From NCBI RefSeq assembly GCF_034190915.1, contig NW_026947626.1:124001-188000 (forward strand): a DNA stretch of 64,000 nucleotides, in the 5' to 3' direction. This DNA is from Cavia porcellus. Taxonomy: Eukaryota; Chordata; Mammalia; Rodentia; Caviidae. The position numbers were made by a program, and so were the translations under genes. Below the pieces are notes generated by a model, which saw only the letters and a program-made list of their open reading frames with translations, ran no database searches and was not told the DNA's origin. Below are positions 25,894-40,337 of this stretch, piece by piece (position 1 is the stretch's first letter; the number at the start of each line of letters is the position of its first letter).

Positions 25894-28800
25894 CCCGCGG
25901 TGCTTTTCTCCATCCTACATTGCCACTCACTCCCTACCCTAATTCAGAACCTCCGATTCACACCACCCCGTGATGTTTTTCTCACTCCTACTAGTGAATG
26001 TAATGTAACACACACCCATACAATGCGCACCACCCCGTGATGTTTTTCTCACTCCTACTAGTGAATGTAATGTAACACACACCCATACAATGCGCACCAC
26101 CGCGCGATGTTTTTCAGAAACCTATCCTACATTGCCACTGCATGTTCCCTCACCTCCCCATGCTGACCACCCCGTGGTGCTTTTCTCCATCCTACATTGC
26201 CACTCACTGCCTATCCTAATTCAGACCCTCCGATTCACACCACCCCGTGATGTTTTTCTCACTCCTACTAGTGAATGTAATGTAACACACACCCATACAA
26301 TGCGCACCACCCCGTGATATTTTTCTCACTCCTACTAGTGAATGTAATGTAACACACACCCATACAATGCGCACCACCCCGTGATGTTTTTCAGAAACCT
26401 ATCCTACATTGCCACTGCATGTTCCCTGACCTCCCCATGCTGACCACCCCGCGGTGCTTTTCTCCATCCTACATTGCCACTCACTGCCTATCCTAATTCA
26501 GACCCTCTGATTCACACCACCCCGTGATGTTTTTCTCTCTCCTACTAGTCAATGTAATGTAACACACACCCATACAATGCGCACCACCCCGTGATGTTTT
26601 TCTCACTCCTACTTGTGAATGTCATGTAACACACACCCATACAATGCGCACCACCCCGCGATGTTTTTCAGAAACCTATCCTACATTGCCACTGCATGTT
26701 CCCTGACCTCCCCATGCTGACGACCCCGCGGTGCTTTTCTCCATCCTACATTGCCACTCACTGCCTATCCTAATTCAGACCCTCCGATTCACACCATCCC
26801 GTGATGTTTTTCTCAAGCCTATTAGTGAATGTAATGTAACACACAGCCATACAATGCGCACCACCCCGCGATGTTTTTCAGAAACCTTTCCTACATTGAC
26901 ACTGCATGTTCCCTGACCTCCCCATGCTGACCACCCCGCGTTGCTTTTCTCCATCCTACATTGCCACTCACTGCCTATCCTAATTCAGACCCTCCGATTC
27001 ACACCACCCCGTGATGATTTTCTCACTCCTACTAGTGAATGTAATGTAACACACACCCATACAATGCGCACCACCCCGTGATGTTTTTCTCACTCCTACT
27101 AGTCAATGTAATGTAACACACACCCATACAATGCGCACCACCCCGTGATGTTTTTCTCACTCCTACTAGTGAATGTAATGTAACACACACCCATACAAGG
27201 CGCACAACCCATGATGTTTTTCTCACTCCTACTAGTGAATGTAATGTAAAACACACCCATACAATGCGCACCACACCGCGATGTTTTTCAGAAACCTATC
27301 CTACATTGCCACTGCATGTTCCCTGACCTCCCCATGCTGACCACCCCGCGGTGTTTTTCTCCATCCTACATTGCCACTCACTGCCTATCCCAATTCAGAC
27401 CCTCCGATTCACACCACCCCGTGATGTTTTTCTCACTCCTACTAGTGAATGTAATGTAACACACACCCATACAATGCGCACCACCCCGTGATGTTTTTCT
27501 CACTCCTACTAGTGAATGTAATGTAACACACACCCATACAATGCGCACCACCCCGGGCTGTTTTTCAGCAACCTATCCTACATTGCCACTGCATGTTCCC
27601 TGACCTCCCCATGCTGACCACCCCGCGGTGCTTTTCTCCATCCTACATTGCCAGTCACTGCCTATCCTACTTCAGACCATCCGATTCACACCACCCCGTG
27701 ATGTTTTTCTCACTCCTACTAGTGAATGTAATGTAACACACACCCATACAATGCGCACCACGCCACGATGTTTTTCAGAAACCTATCCTACATTGCCACT
27801 GCATGTTCCCTGACCTCCCCATGCTGACGATCCCGCAGTGCTTTTCTCCATCCTACATTGCCACTCACTGCCTATCCTCATTCAGACCCTCCGATTCACA
27901 CCACCCCGTGATGTTTTTCTCACTCCTACTAGTGAATGTAATGTAACACACACCCATACAATGCGAACCACCCCGTGATGTTTTTCTCACTACTACCAGT
28001 GAATGTAATGTAACACACACCCATACAATGCGCACCACCCCGCGATGTTTTTCAGAAACCTATCCTACATTGCCACTGCATGTTCCCTGACCTCCCCATG
28101 CTGACCACCCCGCGGTGCTTTTCTCCATCCTACATTGCCACTCACTGCCTATTCTAATTCAGACCCTCCGATTCACACCATCCCGTGATGTTTTTCTCAC
28201 TCCTACTAGTGAATGTAATGTAACACACACCCATACAATGCGCACCACCCCGTGATGTTTTTCTCAAGCCTATTAGTGAATGTAATGTAACACACAGCCA
28301 TACAATGCGCACCACCCCGCGATGTTTTTCAGAAACCTATCCTACATTGCCACTGCATGTTCCCTGACCTCCCCATGCTGACCACCCCGCGGTGCTTTTC
28401 TCCATCCTACATTGCCACTCACTGCCTATCCTAATTCAGACCCTCCGATTCACACCACCCCGTGATGTTTTTCTCACTCCTACTAGTGAATGTAATGTAA
28501 CACACACCCATACAATGCGCACCACCCCGTGATGTTTTTCTCAGTCCTACTAGTCAATGTAATGTAACACACACCCATACAATGCGCACCACCCCGTGAT
28601 GTTTTTCTCACTCCTACTAGTGAATGTAATGTAACACACACCCATACAAGGCGCACAACCCATGATATTTTTCTCACTCCTACTAGTGAATGTAATGTAA
28701 AACACACCCATACAATGCGCACCACACCGCGATATTTTTCAGAAACCTATCCTACATTGCCACTGCATGTTCCCTGACCTCCCCATGCTGAGCACCCCGC

Positions 28801-31800
28801 GGTGCTTTTCTCCATCCTACATTGCCACTCACTGCCTATCCTAATTCAGACCCTCCGATTCACACCACCCCGTGATGTTTTTCTCACTCCTACTAGTGAA
28901 TGTAATGTAACACACACCCATACAATGCGCACCACCCCGTGATGTTTTTCTCACTCCTACTAGTGAATGTAATGTAACACACACCCATACAATGCGCACC
29001 ACCCCGCGATCTTTTTCAGAAACATATCCTACATTGCCACTGCATGTTCCCTGACCTCCCCATGCTGACCATCCCGCGGTGCTTTTCTCCATCCTACATT
29101 GCCACTCACTGCCTATCCTAATTCAGACCCTCCGATTCACACCACCCCGTGATGTTTTTCTCACTACTACCAGTCAATGTAATGTAACACACACCCATAC
29201 AATGCGCACCACACCGCGATGTTTTTCAGAAACCTATCCTACATTGCCACTGCATGTTCCCTGACCTCCCCATGCTGACCATCCCGCGGTGCTTTTCTCC
29301 ATCCTACATTGCCACTCACTGCCTATTCTAATTCAGACCCTCCGATTCACACCATCCCGTGATGTTTTTCTCACTCCTACTAGTGAATGTAATGTAACAC
29401 ACACCCATACAATGCGCACCACCCCGTGATGTTTTTCTCAAGCCTATTAGTGAATGTAATGTAACACACAGCCATACAATGCGCACCACCCCGCGATGTT
29501 TTTCAGAAACCTATCCTACATTGCCACTGCATGTTCCCTGACCTCCCCATGCTGACCACCCCGCGGTGCTTTTCTCCATCCTACATTGCCACTCACTGCC
29601 TATCCTAATTCAGACACTCCGATTCACACCACCCCGTGATGTTTTTCTCACTCCTACTAGTGAATGTAATGTAACACACACCCATACAATGCGCACCACC
29701 CCGTGATATTTTTCTCACTCCTACTAGTCAATGTAATGTAACACACACCCATACAATGCGCACCACCCCGTGATGTTTTTCTCACTCCTACTAGTGAATG
29801 TAATGTAACACACACCCATACAAGGCGCACAAAACATGATATTTTTCTCACTCCTACTAGTGAATGTAATGTAAAACACACCCATACAATGCGCACCACA
29901 CCGCGATGTTTTTCAGAAACCTATCCTACATTGCCACTGCATGTTCCCTGACCTCCCCATGCTGAGCACCACGCGGTGCTTTTCTCCATCCTACATTGCC
30001 ACTGACTGCCTATCCTAATTCAGACCCTCCGATTCACACCACCCCGTGATGTTTTTCTCACTCCTACTAGTGAATGTAATGTAACACACACCCATACAAT
30101 GCGCACCACCCCGTGATGTTTTTCTCACTCCTACTAGTGAATGTAATGTAACACACACCCATACAATGCGCACCACCCCGCGATCTTTTTCAGAAACATA
30201 TCCTACATTGCCACTGCATGTTCCCTGACCTCCCCATGCTGACCACACCGCGGTGCTTTTCTCCATCCTACATTGCCACTCACTGCCTATCCTAATTCAG
30301 ACCCTCCGATTCACACCACCCCGTGATGTTTTTCTCACTCCTACTAGTCAATGTAATGTAACACACACCCATACAATGCGCACCACCCCGTGATGTTTTT
30401 CTCACTCCTACTTGTGAATGTAATATAACACACACCCATACAATGCGCACCACCCCGCGATATTTTTCAGAAACCTATCCTACATTGCCACTGCATGTTC
30501 CCTGACCTCCCCATGCTGACCACCCCGCGGTGCTTTTCTCCATCCTACATTGCCACTCACTGCCTATCCTAATTCAGACCATCCAATACACACCACCCCG
30601 TGATGTTTTTCTCACTCCTACTCGTGAATGTAATGTAACACACACCCATACAATGCACACCACCCCGTGATGTTTTTCTCACTCCTACTTGTGAATGTAA
30701 TGTAACACACACCCATACAATGCGCACCACCCCGTGATGTTTTTCTCACTCCTACTTGTGAATGTAATGTAACACACACCCATACAATGCGCACCACCCC
30801 GCGATGTTTTTCAGAAACCTATCCTACATTGCCACTGCATGTTCCCTGACCTCCCCATGCTGACCACCCCGCGGTGCTTTTCTCCATCCTACATTGCCAC
30901 TCACTGCCTATCCTCATTGAGACACTCCGATTCACACCACCCCGTGATGTTTTTCTCACTCCTACTAGTGAATGTAATGTAACACACACCCATACAATGC
31001 GCACCACCCCGTGATGTTTTTCTCACTCCTACTAGTGAATGTAATGTAACACACACCCATACAATGCGCACCACCCCGCGATCTTTTTCAGAAACATATC
31101 CTACATTGCCACTGCATGTTCCCTGACCTCCCCATGCTGACCGCCCCGCGGTGCTTTTCTCCATCCTACATTGCCACTCACTGCCTATCCTCATTCAGAC
31201 CCTCCGATTCACACCACCCCGTGATGTTTTTCTCACTACTACCAGTCAATGTAATGTAACACACACCCATACAATGCGCACCACACCGCGATGTTTTTCA
31301 GAAACCTATCCTACATTGCCACTGCATGTTCCCTGACCTCCCCATGCTGACCATCCCGCGGTGCTTTTCTCCATCCTACATTGCCACTCACTGCCTATTC
31401 TAATTCAGACCCTCCGATTCACACCATCCCGTGATGTTTTTCTCACTCCTACTAGTGAATGTAATGTAACACACACCCATACAATGCGCACCACCCCGTG
31501 ATGTTTTTCTCAAGCCTATTAGTGAATGTAATGTAACACACAGCCATACAATGCGCACCACCCCGCGATGTTTTTCAGAAACCTATCCTACATTGCCACT
31601 GCATGTTCCCTGACCTCCCCATGCTGACCACCCCGCGGTGCTTTTCTCCATCCTACATTGCCACTCACTGCCTATCCTAATTCAGACACTCCGATTCACA
31701 CCACCCCGTGATGTTTTTCTCACTCCTACTAGTGAATGCAATGTAACACACACCCATACAATGCGCACCACCCCGTGATATTTTTCTCACTCCTACTAGT

Positions 31801-32939
31801 CAATGTAATGTAACACACACCCATACAATGCGCACCACCCCGTGATGTTTTTCTCACTCCTACTAGTGAATGTAATGTAACACACACCCATACAAGGCGC
31901 ACAACCCATGATATTTTTCTCACTCCTACTAGTGAATGTAATGTAAAACACACCCATACAATGCGCACCACACCGCGATGTTTTTCAGAAACCTATCCTA
32001 CATTGCCACAGCATGTTCCCTGACCTCCCCATGCTGAGCACCCCGCGGTGCTTTTCTCCATCCTACATTGCCACTCACTGCCTATCCTAATTCAGACCCT
32101 CCGATTCACACCACCCCGTGATGTTTTTCTCACTCCTACTAATGAATGTAATGTAACACACACCCATACAATGCGCACCACCCCGTGATGTTTTTCTCAC
32201 TCCTACTAGTGAATGTAATGTAACACACACCCATACAATGCGCACCACCCCGCGATCTTTTTCAGAAACATATCCTACATTGCCACTGCATGTTCCCTGA
32301 CCTCCCCATGCTGACCACACCGCGGTGCTTTTCTCCATCCTACATTGCCACTCACTGCCTATCCTAATTCAGACCCTCCGATTCACACCACCCCGTGATG
32401 TTTTTCTCACTCCTACTAGTCAATGTAATGTAACACACACCCATACAATGCGCACCACCCCGTGATGTTTTTCTCACTCCTAATTGTGAATGTAATGTAA
32501 CACACACCCATACAATGCGCACCACCCCGCGATGTTTTTCAGAAACCTATCCTACATTGCCACTGCATGTTCCCTGACCTCCCCATGCTGACCACCCCGC
32601 GGTGCTTTTCTCCATCCTACATTGCCACTCACTGCCTATCCTAATTCAGACCATCCAATACACACCACCCCGTGATGTTTTTCTCACTCCTACTCGTGAA
32701 TGTAATGTAACACACACCCATACAATGCACACCACCCCGTGATGTTTTTCTCACTCCTACTTGTGAATGTAATGTAACACACACCCATACAATGCGCACC
32801 ACCCCGTGAAGTTTTTCTCACTCCTACTTGTGAATGTAATGTAACACACACCCATACAATGCGCACCACCCCGCGATGTTTTTCAGAAACCTATCCTACA
32901 TTGCCACTGCATGTTCCCTGACCTCCCCATGCTGACCAC
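25894..32939 (+). repeat. 7.3-kb tandem segment, copy 2 (24 units, 7046 bp)
   Basis: C starts are 25894, 26171, 26448, 26725, 26935, 27345, 27622, 27832, 28109, 28386, 28796, 29073, 29283, 29560, 29970, 30247, 30524, 30868, 31145, 31355, 31632, 32042, 32319 and 32596. A counts are 2,2,2,1,4,2,1,2,2,4,2,1,2,4,2,2,3,2,1,2,4,2,2,3. The offset from copy 1 is 7321 up to 26448, 6769 from 26725 to 29073, and 7046 from 29970 on. The difference resolves exactly: minus 552 (two units), plus 210 (one unit), plus 67 (one A). Confidence 0.92.
29073..31144 (+). repeat. 2072-bp cassette P-Q-R-S-T-V-W, complete copy 1
   Basis: Seven ordered unit types with A counts 1,2,4,2,2,3,2. P (29073) has actaccagtcaatg. 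Q (29283) has tattctaattc, caagcctattagtg and cacagccat. R (29560) has four A including the aaggcgcac module. S (29970) has cgcgatctttttcagaaaca. T (30247) has actagtcaatg then acttgtgaatg. V (30524) has ccatccaatacacacc and actcgtgaatg. W (30868) has tcctcattgagac. The lengths 210+277+410+277+277+344+277 sum to 2072. It is followed immediately by a second complete copy. Confidence 0.93.
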
Positions 32940-33216
32940 CCCGTGGTGCTTTTCTCCATCCTACATTGCCACTCACTGCCTATCCTCATTGAGACACTCC
33001 GATTCACACCACCCCGTGATGTTTTTCTCACTCCTAATAGTGAATGTAATGTAACACACACCCATACAATGCGCACCACCCCATGATGTTTTTCTCAATC
33101 CTACTAGTGAATGTAATGTAACACACACCCATACAATGCGCACCACCCCGCGATGTTTTTCATAAACCTATCCTACATTGCCACTGCATGTTCCCTGACC
33201 TCCGCATGCTGACCAC
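31145..33216 (+). repeat. 2072-bp cassette P-Q-R-S-T-V-W, complete copy 2
   Basis: Unit starts 31145, 31355, 31632, 32042, 32319, 32596 and 32940, each exactly 2072 after the first cassette. Scattered differences are visible: R here has the acaacccatgat form where copy 1 has acaaaacatgat; its B has gccacagcatg; S has actaatgaatg; T has aattgtgaatg; V has gtgaagttttt; W has a gtgg C head and aatagtg. Several of these also appear in the partial cassette at 24099-25893, showing shared descent. Confidence 0.93.
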
Positions 33217-33493
33217 CCCGCGGTGCTTTTCTCCATCCTACATTGCCACTCACTGCCTATCCTAATTCAGACCCTCCGATTCACACCACCCCGTGATGTT
33301 TTTCTCACTCCTACTAGTGAATGTAATGTAACACACACCCATACAATGCGCACCACCCCGTGATATTTTTCTCACTCCTACTAGTGAATGTAATGTAACA
33401 CACACCCATACAATGGGCACCACCCTGCGATGTTTTTCAGAAACGTTTCCTACATTGCCACTGCATGTTCCCTGACCTCCTCATGCTGACCAC
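33217..33493 (+). repeat. Junction unit between cassette and family II
   Basis: A single two-A unit. It opens with an ordinary C and A modules like those after W at 7844, and ends with gtgatatttttctc, aatgggcaccaccctgcg and aaacgtttcc, which are family-II features also seen at 8270-8400 and 41936-42065. The switch lies in the A modules. Confidence 0.85.
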
Positions 33494-35430
33494 CACGCGG
33501 TGCTTTTCTCCATCCTACATTGCCACTCACTGCCTTTCCTAATTCAGACCCTCCGATTCACACCACCCCGTGATGTTTTTCTCACTCCTACTAGTGAATG
33601 TAATGTAACACACACCCATACACTGCTCACCACCCCGTGATGTTTTTCTCACTCCTACTAGTGAATGTAATGTAACACACACCCATACAATGCGCACCAC
33701 CCCGTGATGTTTTTCTCACTCCTACTAGTGAATGTAATGTAACACACACCCATACAATGCGCACCACACCGTGATGTTTTTCAGAAACCTATCCTACATT
33801 GCCACTGCATGTTCCCTGACCTCCCAATGCTGACCACCCCGCGTTGCTTTTCTCTATCCTACATTGTCACTCACTGCCTATCCTAATTCAGACCCTCCGA
33901 TTCACATCATCCCGTGATGTTTTTCTCACTCCTACTAGTGAATGTAATGTAACACACACCCATACAATGCGCACCACCCCGTGATGTTTTTCTCACTCCT
34001 ACTAGTGAATGTAATGTAACACACACCCATACAATGGGCACCACCCTGCGATGTTTTTCAGAAACCTTTCCTACATTGCCACTGCATGTTCCCTGACCTC
34101 CTCATGCTGACCACCACGCGGAGCTTTTCTCCATTTTACATTGCCACTCACTGCCTTTCCTAATTCAGACCCTCCGATTCACACCACCCCGTGATGTTTT
34201 TCTCACTCCTACTAGTGAATGTAATGTAACACACACCCATACAATGCGCACCACCCCGCGTTCCTTTTCAGAAACATATCCTACATTGCCACTGCATGTT
34301 CCCTGACCTCCCCATGCTGACCGCCCCGCGGTGCTTTTCTCCATCCTACATTGCCACTCACTGCCTATCCTAATTCAGACCCTCCGATTCACACCACCCC
34401 GTGATGTTTTTCTCACTCCTACTAGTGAATGTAATGTAACACACACCCATACAAGGCGCACCACCCGTTATGTTTTTCTCACTCCTACTAGTGAATGTAA
34501 TGTAACACACACCCATACAATGCGCACCACACCGCGATGTTTTTCAGAAACCTATCCTACATTGCCACTGCATGTTCCCTGACCTCCCCATGCTGACCAC
34601 CCCGCGGTGCTTTTCTCCATCCTACATTGCCTCTCACTGCCTATCCTAATTCAGACCCTCTGATTCACACCATCCCGTGATGTTTTTCTCACTCCTACTA
34701 GTGAATGTAATGTAACACACACCCATACAATGCGCACCACCCGTGATATTTTTCTCACTCCTACTAGTGAATGTAATGTAACACACACCCATACAATGCG
34801 CACCAGCCCGCGATGTTTTTCAGAAACCTATCCTATATTGCCACTGCATGTTCCCTGACCTCCCCATGCTGAGCACCCCGCGGTGCTTTTCTCCATCCTA
34901 CATTGCCACTCACTGCAGATCCTAATTCAGACCCTCCGATTCACACCATCCCGTGATGTTTTTCTCACTCCTACTAGTGAATGTAATGTAACACACACCC
35001 ATACAATGCGCACCACCCCGTGATGTTTTTCTCACTCCTACTAGTGAATGTAATGTAACACACACCCATACAATGGGCACCACCCCGCGATGTTTTTCAG
35101 AAACCTTTCCTACATTGCCACTGCATGTTCCCTGACCTCCCCATGCTGACCATCCCGCGGTGCTTTTCTCCATCCTACATTGCCTCTCACTGCCTATCCT
35201 AATTCAGACCCTCCGATTCACACCACCCCGTGATGTTTTTCTCACTCCTACTAGTGAATGTAATGTAACACACACCCATACAATGCGCAGCACCCCGTGA
35301 TGTTTTTCTCTCTCCTACTAGTGAATGTAATGTAAGACACACCCATACAATGCGCACCACCCCGCGATGTTTTTCAGAAAACTATCCTATATTGCCACTG
35401 CATGTTCCCTGACCTCCCCATGCTGACCAT
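33494..35430 (+). repeat. Family-II block, copy 2 (7 units)
   Basis: C starts are 33494, 33838, 34115, 34325, 34601, 34877 and 35154; A counts 3,2,1,2,2,2,2. It has gcgttgcttttctctatcc at 33841, cacatcatcccg, ccattttac at 34133, aaggcgcaccacccgttatg, caccacccgtgatattt, caccagcccgcg, cctatattgcc, and gcagcacc with ctctctcc and aagacacac. Offset from copy 1 is 25230 for the units at 8885 and 9095. Offset to copy 3 is 4907 from 34115 onward. Confidence 0.9.
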
Positions 35431-36538
35431 CCCGCGGTGCTTTTCTCCATCCTACATTGCCACTCACTGCCTATTCTAATTCAGACCCTCCGATTCACAC
35501 CATCCCGTGATGTTTTTCTCACTCCTACTAGTGAATGTAATGTAACACACACCCATACAATGCGCACCACCCCGCGATCTTTTTCAGAAACATATCCTAC
35601 ATTGCCACTGCATGTTCCCTGACCTCCCCATGCTGACCACACCGCGGTGCTTTTCTCCATCCTACATTGCCACTCACTGCCTATCCTAATTCAGACCCTC
35701 CGATTCACACCACCCCGTGATGTTTTTCTCACTCCTACTAGTCAATGTAATGTAACACACACCCATACAATGCGCACCACCCCGTGATGTTTTTCTCACT
35801 CCTACCTGTGAATGTAATATAACACACACCCATACAATGCGCACCACCCCGCGATATTTTTCAGAAACCTATCCTACATTGCCACTGCATGTTCCCTGAC
35901 CTCCCCATGCTGACCACCCCGCGGTGCTTTTCTCCATCCTACATTGCCACTCACTGCCTATCCTAATTCAGACCATCCAATACACACCACCCCGTGATGT
36001 TTTTCTCACTCCTACTCGTGAATGTAATGTAACACACACCCATACAATGCACACCACCCCGTGATGTTTTTCTCACTCCTACTTGTGAATGTAATGTAAC
36101 ACACACCCATACAATGCGCACCACCCCGTGATGTTTTTCTCACTCCTACTTGTGAATGTAATGTAACACACACCCATACAATGCGCACCACCCCGCGATG
36201 TTTTTCAGAAACCTATCCTACATTGCCACTGCATGTTCCCTGACCTCCCCATGCTGACCACCCCGCGGTGCTTTTCTCCATCCTACATTGCCACTCACTG
36301 CCTATCCTCATTGAGACACTCCGATTCACACCACCCCGTGATGTTTTTCTCACTCCTACTAGTGAATGTAATGTAACACACACCCATACAATGCGCACCA
36401 CCCCGTGATGTTTTTCTCACTCCTACTAGTGAATGTAATGTAACACACACCCATACAATGCGCACCACCCCGCGATCTTTTTCAGAAACATATCCTACAT
36501 TGCCACTGCATGTTCCCTGACCTCCCCATGCTGACCGC
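35431..36538 (+). repeat. Partial cassette with a Q/S recombinant unit (4 units)
   Basis: C starts are 35431, 35641, 35918 and 36262; A counts 1,2,3,2. The first unit has the C of type Q (tattctaattc, catcccgtg), one A, and the B of type S (cgcgatctttttcagaaaca). The intact order Q-R-S is seen at 40338-41300. T, V and W follow normally, although T has acctgtgaatgtaatataac. The simplest reading is a deletion of about 754 bp joining the first A of Q to the last A of S. Confidence 0.88.
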
Positions 36539-38333
36539 CCCGCGGTGCTTTTCTCCATCCTACATTGCCACTCACTGCCTATCCTCATTCAGACCCTCCG
36601 ATTCACACCACCCCGTGATGTTTTTCTCACTACTACCAGTCAATGTAATGTAACACACACCCATACAATGCGCACCACACCGCGATGTTTTTCAGAAACC
36701 TATCCTACATTGCCACTGCATGTTCCCTGACCTCCCCATGCTGACCATCCCGCGGTGCTTTTCTCCATCCTACATTGCCACTCACTGCCTATTCTAATTC
36801 AGACCCTCCGATTCACACCATCCCGTGATGTTTTTCTCACTCCTACTAGTGAATGTAATGTAACACACACCCATACAATGCGCACCACCCCGTGATGTTT
36901 TTCTCAAGCCTATTAGTGAATGTAATGTAACACACAGCCATACAATGCGCACCACCCCGCGATGTTTTTCAGAAACCTATCCTACATTGCCACTGCATGT
37001 TCCCTGACCTCCCCATGCTGACCACCCCGCGGTGCTTTTCTCCATCCTACATTGCCACTCACTGCCTATCCTAATTCAGACCCTCCGATTCACACCACCC
37101 CGTGATGTTTTTCTCACTCCTACTAGTGAATGTAATGTAACACACACCCATACAAAGCGCACCACCCCGTGATATTTTTCTCACTCCTACTAGTCAATGT
37201 AATGTAACACACACCCATACAATGCGCACCACCCCGTGATGTTTTTCTCACTCCTACTAGTGAATGTAATGTAACACACACCCATACAAGGCGCACAACC
37301 CATGATATTTTTCTCACTCCTACTAGTGAATGTAATGTAAAACACACCCATACAATGCGCACCACACCGCGATGTTTTTCAGAAACCTATCCTACATTGC
37401 CACTGCATGTTCCCTGACCTCCCCATGCTGACAACACCGCGGTGCTTTTCTCCATCCTACATTGCCACTCACTGCCTATCCTAATTCAGACCCTCCGATT
37501 CACACCACCCCGTGATGTTTTTCTCACTCCTACTAGTCAATGTAATGTAACACACACCCATACAATGCGCACCACCCCGTGATGTTTTTCTCACTCCTAA
37601 TTGTGAATGTAATGTAACACACACCCATACAATGCGCACCACCCCGCGATGTTTTTCAGAAACCTATCCTACATTGCCACTGCATGTTCCCTGACCTCCC
37701 CATGCTGACCACCCCGCGGTGCTTTTCTCCATCCTACATTGCCACTCACTGCCTATCCTAATTCAGACCATCCAATACACACCACCCCGTGATGTTTTTC
37801 TCACTCCTACTCGTGAATGTAATGTAACACACACCCATACAATGCACACCACCCCGTGATGTTTTTCTTACTCCTACTTGTGAATGTAATGTAACACACA
37901 CCCATACAATGCGCACCACCCCGTGAAGTTTTTCTCACTCCTACTTGTGAATGTAATGTAACACACACCCATACAATGCGCACCACCACGCGATGTTTTT
38001 CAGAAACCTATCCTACATTGCCACTGCATGTTCCCTGACCTCCCCATGCTGACCACCCCGCGGTGCTTTTCTCCATCCTACATTGCCACTCACTGCCTAT
38101 CCTCATTGAGACACTCCGATTCACACCACCCCGTGATGTTTTTCTCACTCCTACTAGTGAATGTAATGTAACACACACCCATACAATGCGCACCACCCCA
38201 TGATGTTTTTCTCAATCCTACTAGTGAATGTAATGTAACACACACCCATACAATGCGCACCACCCCGCGATGTTTTTCATAAACCTATCCTACATTGCCA
38301 CTGCATGTTCCCTGACCTCCGCATGCTGACCAC
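36539..38333 (+). repeat. 2072-bp cassette lacking type S (6 units, 1795 bp)
   Basis: C starts are 36539, 36749, 37026, 37436, 37713 and 38057; A counts 1,2,4,2,3,2, that is P, Q, R, T, V, W. The length is exactly 2072 minus 277. The unit after R has the acaccgcgg C head typical of T and no atcttttt B, so one whole two-A unit was lost in register. W ends with ccatgatgtttttctcaatcc and cataaacc, as at 33060-33170. Confidence 0.9.
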
Positions 38334-40337
38334 CCCGCGGTGCTTTTCTCCATCCTACATTGCCACTCACTGCCTATCCTAATTCAGACCCTCCGATTCA
38401 CACCACCCCGTGATGTTTTTCTCACTCCTACTAGTGAATGTAATGTAACACACACCCATACAATGCGCACCACCCCGTGATGTTTTTCTCACTCCTACTA
38501 GTGAATGTAATGTAACACACACCCATACAATGGGCACCACCCCGTGATGTTTTTCTCACTCCTACTAGTGAATGTAATGTAACACACACCCATACAATGC
38601 GCACCACACCGTGATGTTTTTCAGAAACCTATCCTACATTGCCACTGCATGTTCCCTGACCTCCCAATGCTGACCACCCCGCGTTGCTTTTCTCTATCCT
38701 ACATTGTCACTCACTGCCTATCCTAATTCAGACCCTCCGATTCACATCATCCCGTGATGTTTTTCTCACTCCTACTATTGAATGTAATGTAACACACACC
38801 CATACAATGCGCACCACCCCGTGATGTTTTTCTCACTCCTACTAGTGAATGTAATGTAACACACACCCATACAATGGGCACCACCCCGTGATGTTTTTCT
38901 CACTCCTACTAGTGAATGTAATGTAACACACACCCATACAATGGGCACCACCCTGCGATGTTTTTCAGAAACCTTTCCTACATTGCCACTGCATGTTCCC
39001 TGACCTCCTCATGCTGACCACCACGCGGAGCTTTTCTCCATTTTACATTGCCACTCACTGCCTTTCCTAATTCAGACCCTCCGATTCACACCACCCCGTG
39101 ATGTTTTTCTCACTCCTACTAGTGAATGTAATGTAACACACACCCATACAATGCGCACCACCCCGCGTTCCTTTTCAGAAACATATCCTACATTGCCACT
39201 GCATGTTCCCTGACCTCCCCATGCTGACCGCCCCGCGGTGCTTTTCTCCATCCTACATTGCCACTCACTGCCTATCCTAATTCAGACCCTCCGATTCACA
39301 CCACCCCGTGATGTTTTTCTCACTCCTACTAGTGAATGTAATGTAACACACACCCATACAAGGCGCACCACCCGTTATGTTTTTCTCACTCCTACTAGTG
39401 AATGTAATGTAACACACACCCATACAATGCGCACCACACCGCGATGTTTTTCAGAAACCTATCCTACATTGCCACTGCATGTTCCCTGACCTCCCCATGC
39501 TGACCACCCCGCGGTGCTTTTCTCCATCCTACATTGCCTCTCACTGCCTATCCTAATTCAGACCCTCTGATTCACACCATCCCGTGATGTTTTTCTCACT
39601 CCTACTAGTGAATGTAATGTAACACACACCCATACAATGCGCACCACCCGTGATATTTTTCTCACTCCTACTAGTGAATGTAATGTAACACACACCCATA
39701 CAATGCGCACCAGCCCGCGATGTTTTTCAGAAACCTATCCTATATTGCCACTGCATGTTCCCTGACCTCCCCATGCTGAGCACCCCGCGGTGCTTTTCTC
39801 CATCCTACATTGCCACTCACTGCCGATCCTAATTCAGACACTCCGATTCACACGATCCCGTGATGTTTTTCTCACTCCTACTAGTGAATGTAATGTAACA
39901 CACACCCATACAATGCGCACCACCCCGTGATGTTTTTCTCACTCCTACTAGTGAATGTAATGTAACACACACCCATACAATGGGCACCACCCCGCGATGT
40001 TTTCCAGAAACCTTTCCTACATTGCCACTGCATGTTCCCTGACCTCCCCATGCTGACCACCCCGCGGTGCTTTTCTCCATCCTACATTGCCTCTCACTGC
40101 CTATCCTAATTCAGACCCTCCGATTCACACCACCCCGTGATGTTTTTCTCACTCCTACTAGTGAATGTAATGTAACACACACCCATACAATGCGCAGCAC
40201 CCCGTGATATTTTTCTCTCTCCTACTAGTGAATGTAATGTAAGACACACCCATACAATGCGCACCACCCCGCGATGTTTTTCAGAAAACTATCCTATATT
40301 GCCACTGCATGTTCCCTGACCTCCCCATGCTGACCAT
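38334..40337 (+). repeat. Family-II block, copy 3 (7 units)
   Basis: C starts are 38334, 38678, 39022, 39232, 39508, 39784 and 40061; A counts 3,3,1,2,2,2,2. Offset from copy 2 is 4907 from 39022 onward and 4840 at 38678; the 67-bp change is one extra A (a gggcaccaccccgtgatg module) in the unit at 38678. The first unit combines a junction-type C and A on its left with the family-II B (cacaccgtgatg) on its right. Confidence 0.9.
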
